This document shows positions 63,965-64,000 of a stretch of DNA of 64,000 bases, piece by piece. The notes under the pieces were generated by a model. That model was not told the DNA's origin. It saw nothing but the letters and a program-made list of their open reading frames with translations, and made no database searches. The DNA is from JAAUTT01 sp963846585 (GTDB lineage Bacteria; Bacteroidota; Bacteroidia; Bacteroidales; JAAUTT01), in NCBI GenBank assembly GCA_963846585.1, contig CAWJWO010000002.1, forward strand, positions 62,001-126,000, given 5' to 3'. Positions within the stretch are counted from its first letter, which is position 1. Every line of letters begins with the position of its first letter. The position numbers and the translations under genes are program-made.

Positions 63965-64000
63965 TAAATTATTTATTTTAGTTAAATATAATAGTTATGG

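Overview
The window looks like one contig of an AT-rich Bacteroidota (Bacteroidetes) chromosome, probably an environmental, possibly gliding lineage. Support: a SusC/SusD pair, type IX secretion C-terminal domains of both the Por-tail and gliding-associated (CHU_C) kinds, a PorP/SprF-like protein, an uncoupled MnmD, the rpsF-rpsR-rplI order without ssb, RNase Y, and promoters of the Bacteroidota form (TTG or TTTG, about 19 nt, then TAnnTTTG). No rRNA, CRISPR array, prophage or insertion sequence was seen.

Layout. 1-6.7 kb: end of fabI, a formimidoyltransferase and a SusC/SusD nutrient-uptake pair. 6.8-13.4 kb: housekeeping genes (exported EEP-family phosphodiesterase, mnmD, rplS, tRNA-Arg, a HicB/HicA toxin-antitoxin pair, dienelactone hydrolase, ridA, and the rpsF-rpsR-rplI operon). 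13.5-24.4 kb: envelope and core genes (lptD divergent from amidase-mlaD, then dnaA, yigZ, pyrB, pyrI, a DUF4293 membrane protein and a SirB1/transglutaminase-like protein). 24.5-27 kb: a GH26 mannanase-like enzyme secreted by type IX secretion.

27.1-42.8 kb is the most distinctive part. Two response regulators precede two small secreted paralogues, a CHU_C-tailed protein, a PorP/SprF protein and a 3380-residue surface protein with four widely spaced W-N-rich modules. Both small paralogues and the giant end in the same short motif (NP/YP-x-P-x-TGP-I/L-x-(H/R)-x-x-N), although none has a recognisable standard type IX tail. This looks like a dedicated surface-structure locus and may use an undescribed C-terminal signal.

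42.8-54.4 kb: a C69 dipeptidase, a candidate small RNA, anmK, an M23 peptidase, a coiled-coil gene plus zapA, a 6S RNA and rny, a cold-shock gene, and a small histidine/cysteine-containing exported protein ahead of a TonB-dependent receptor. 54.6-61.9 kb is signalling: a REC-PAS-kinase with its NarL-type regulator, then cheA, cheW and a chemoreceptor gene broken by a one-base frameshift. The window ends with a thioredoxin lipoprotein and a membrane glycosyltransferase.

A second striking theme is the intergenic DNA. Most gaps carry short tandem repeats, mostly with a 7-base unit (GGCAGAA, TTGTCAG, TTGTTAG, ACTATGC, CCCCTAA and others). Many gaps also hold a degenerate copy in the opposite orientation, giving long imperfect hairpins. 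These arrays abut start or stop codons and in places supply the stop codon.
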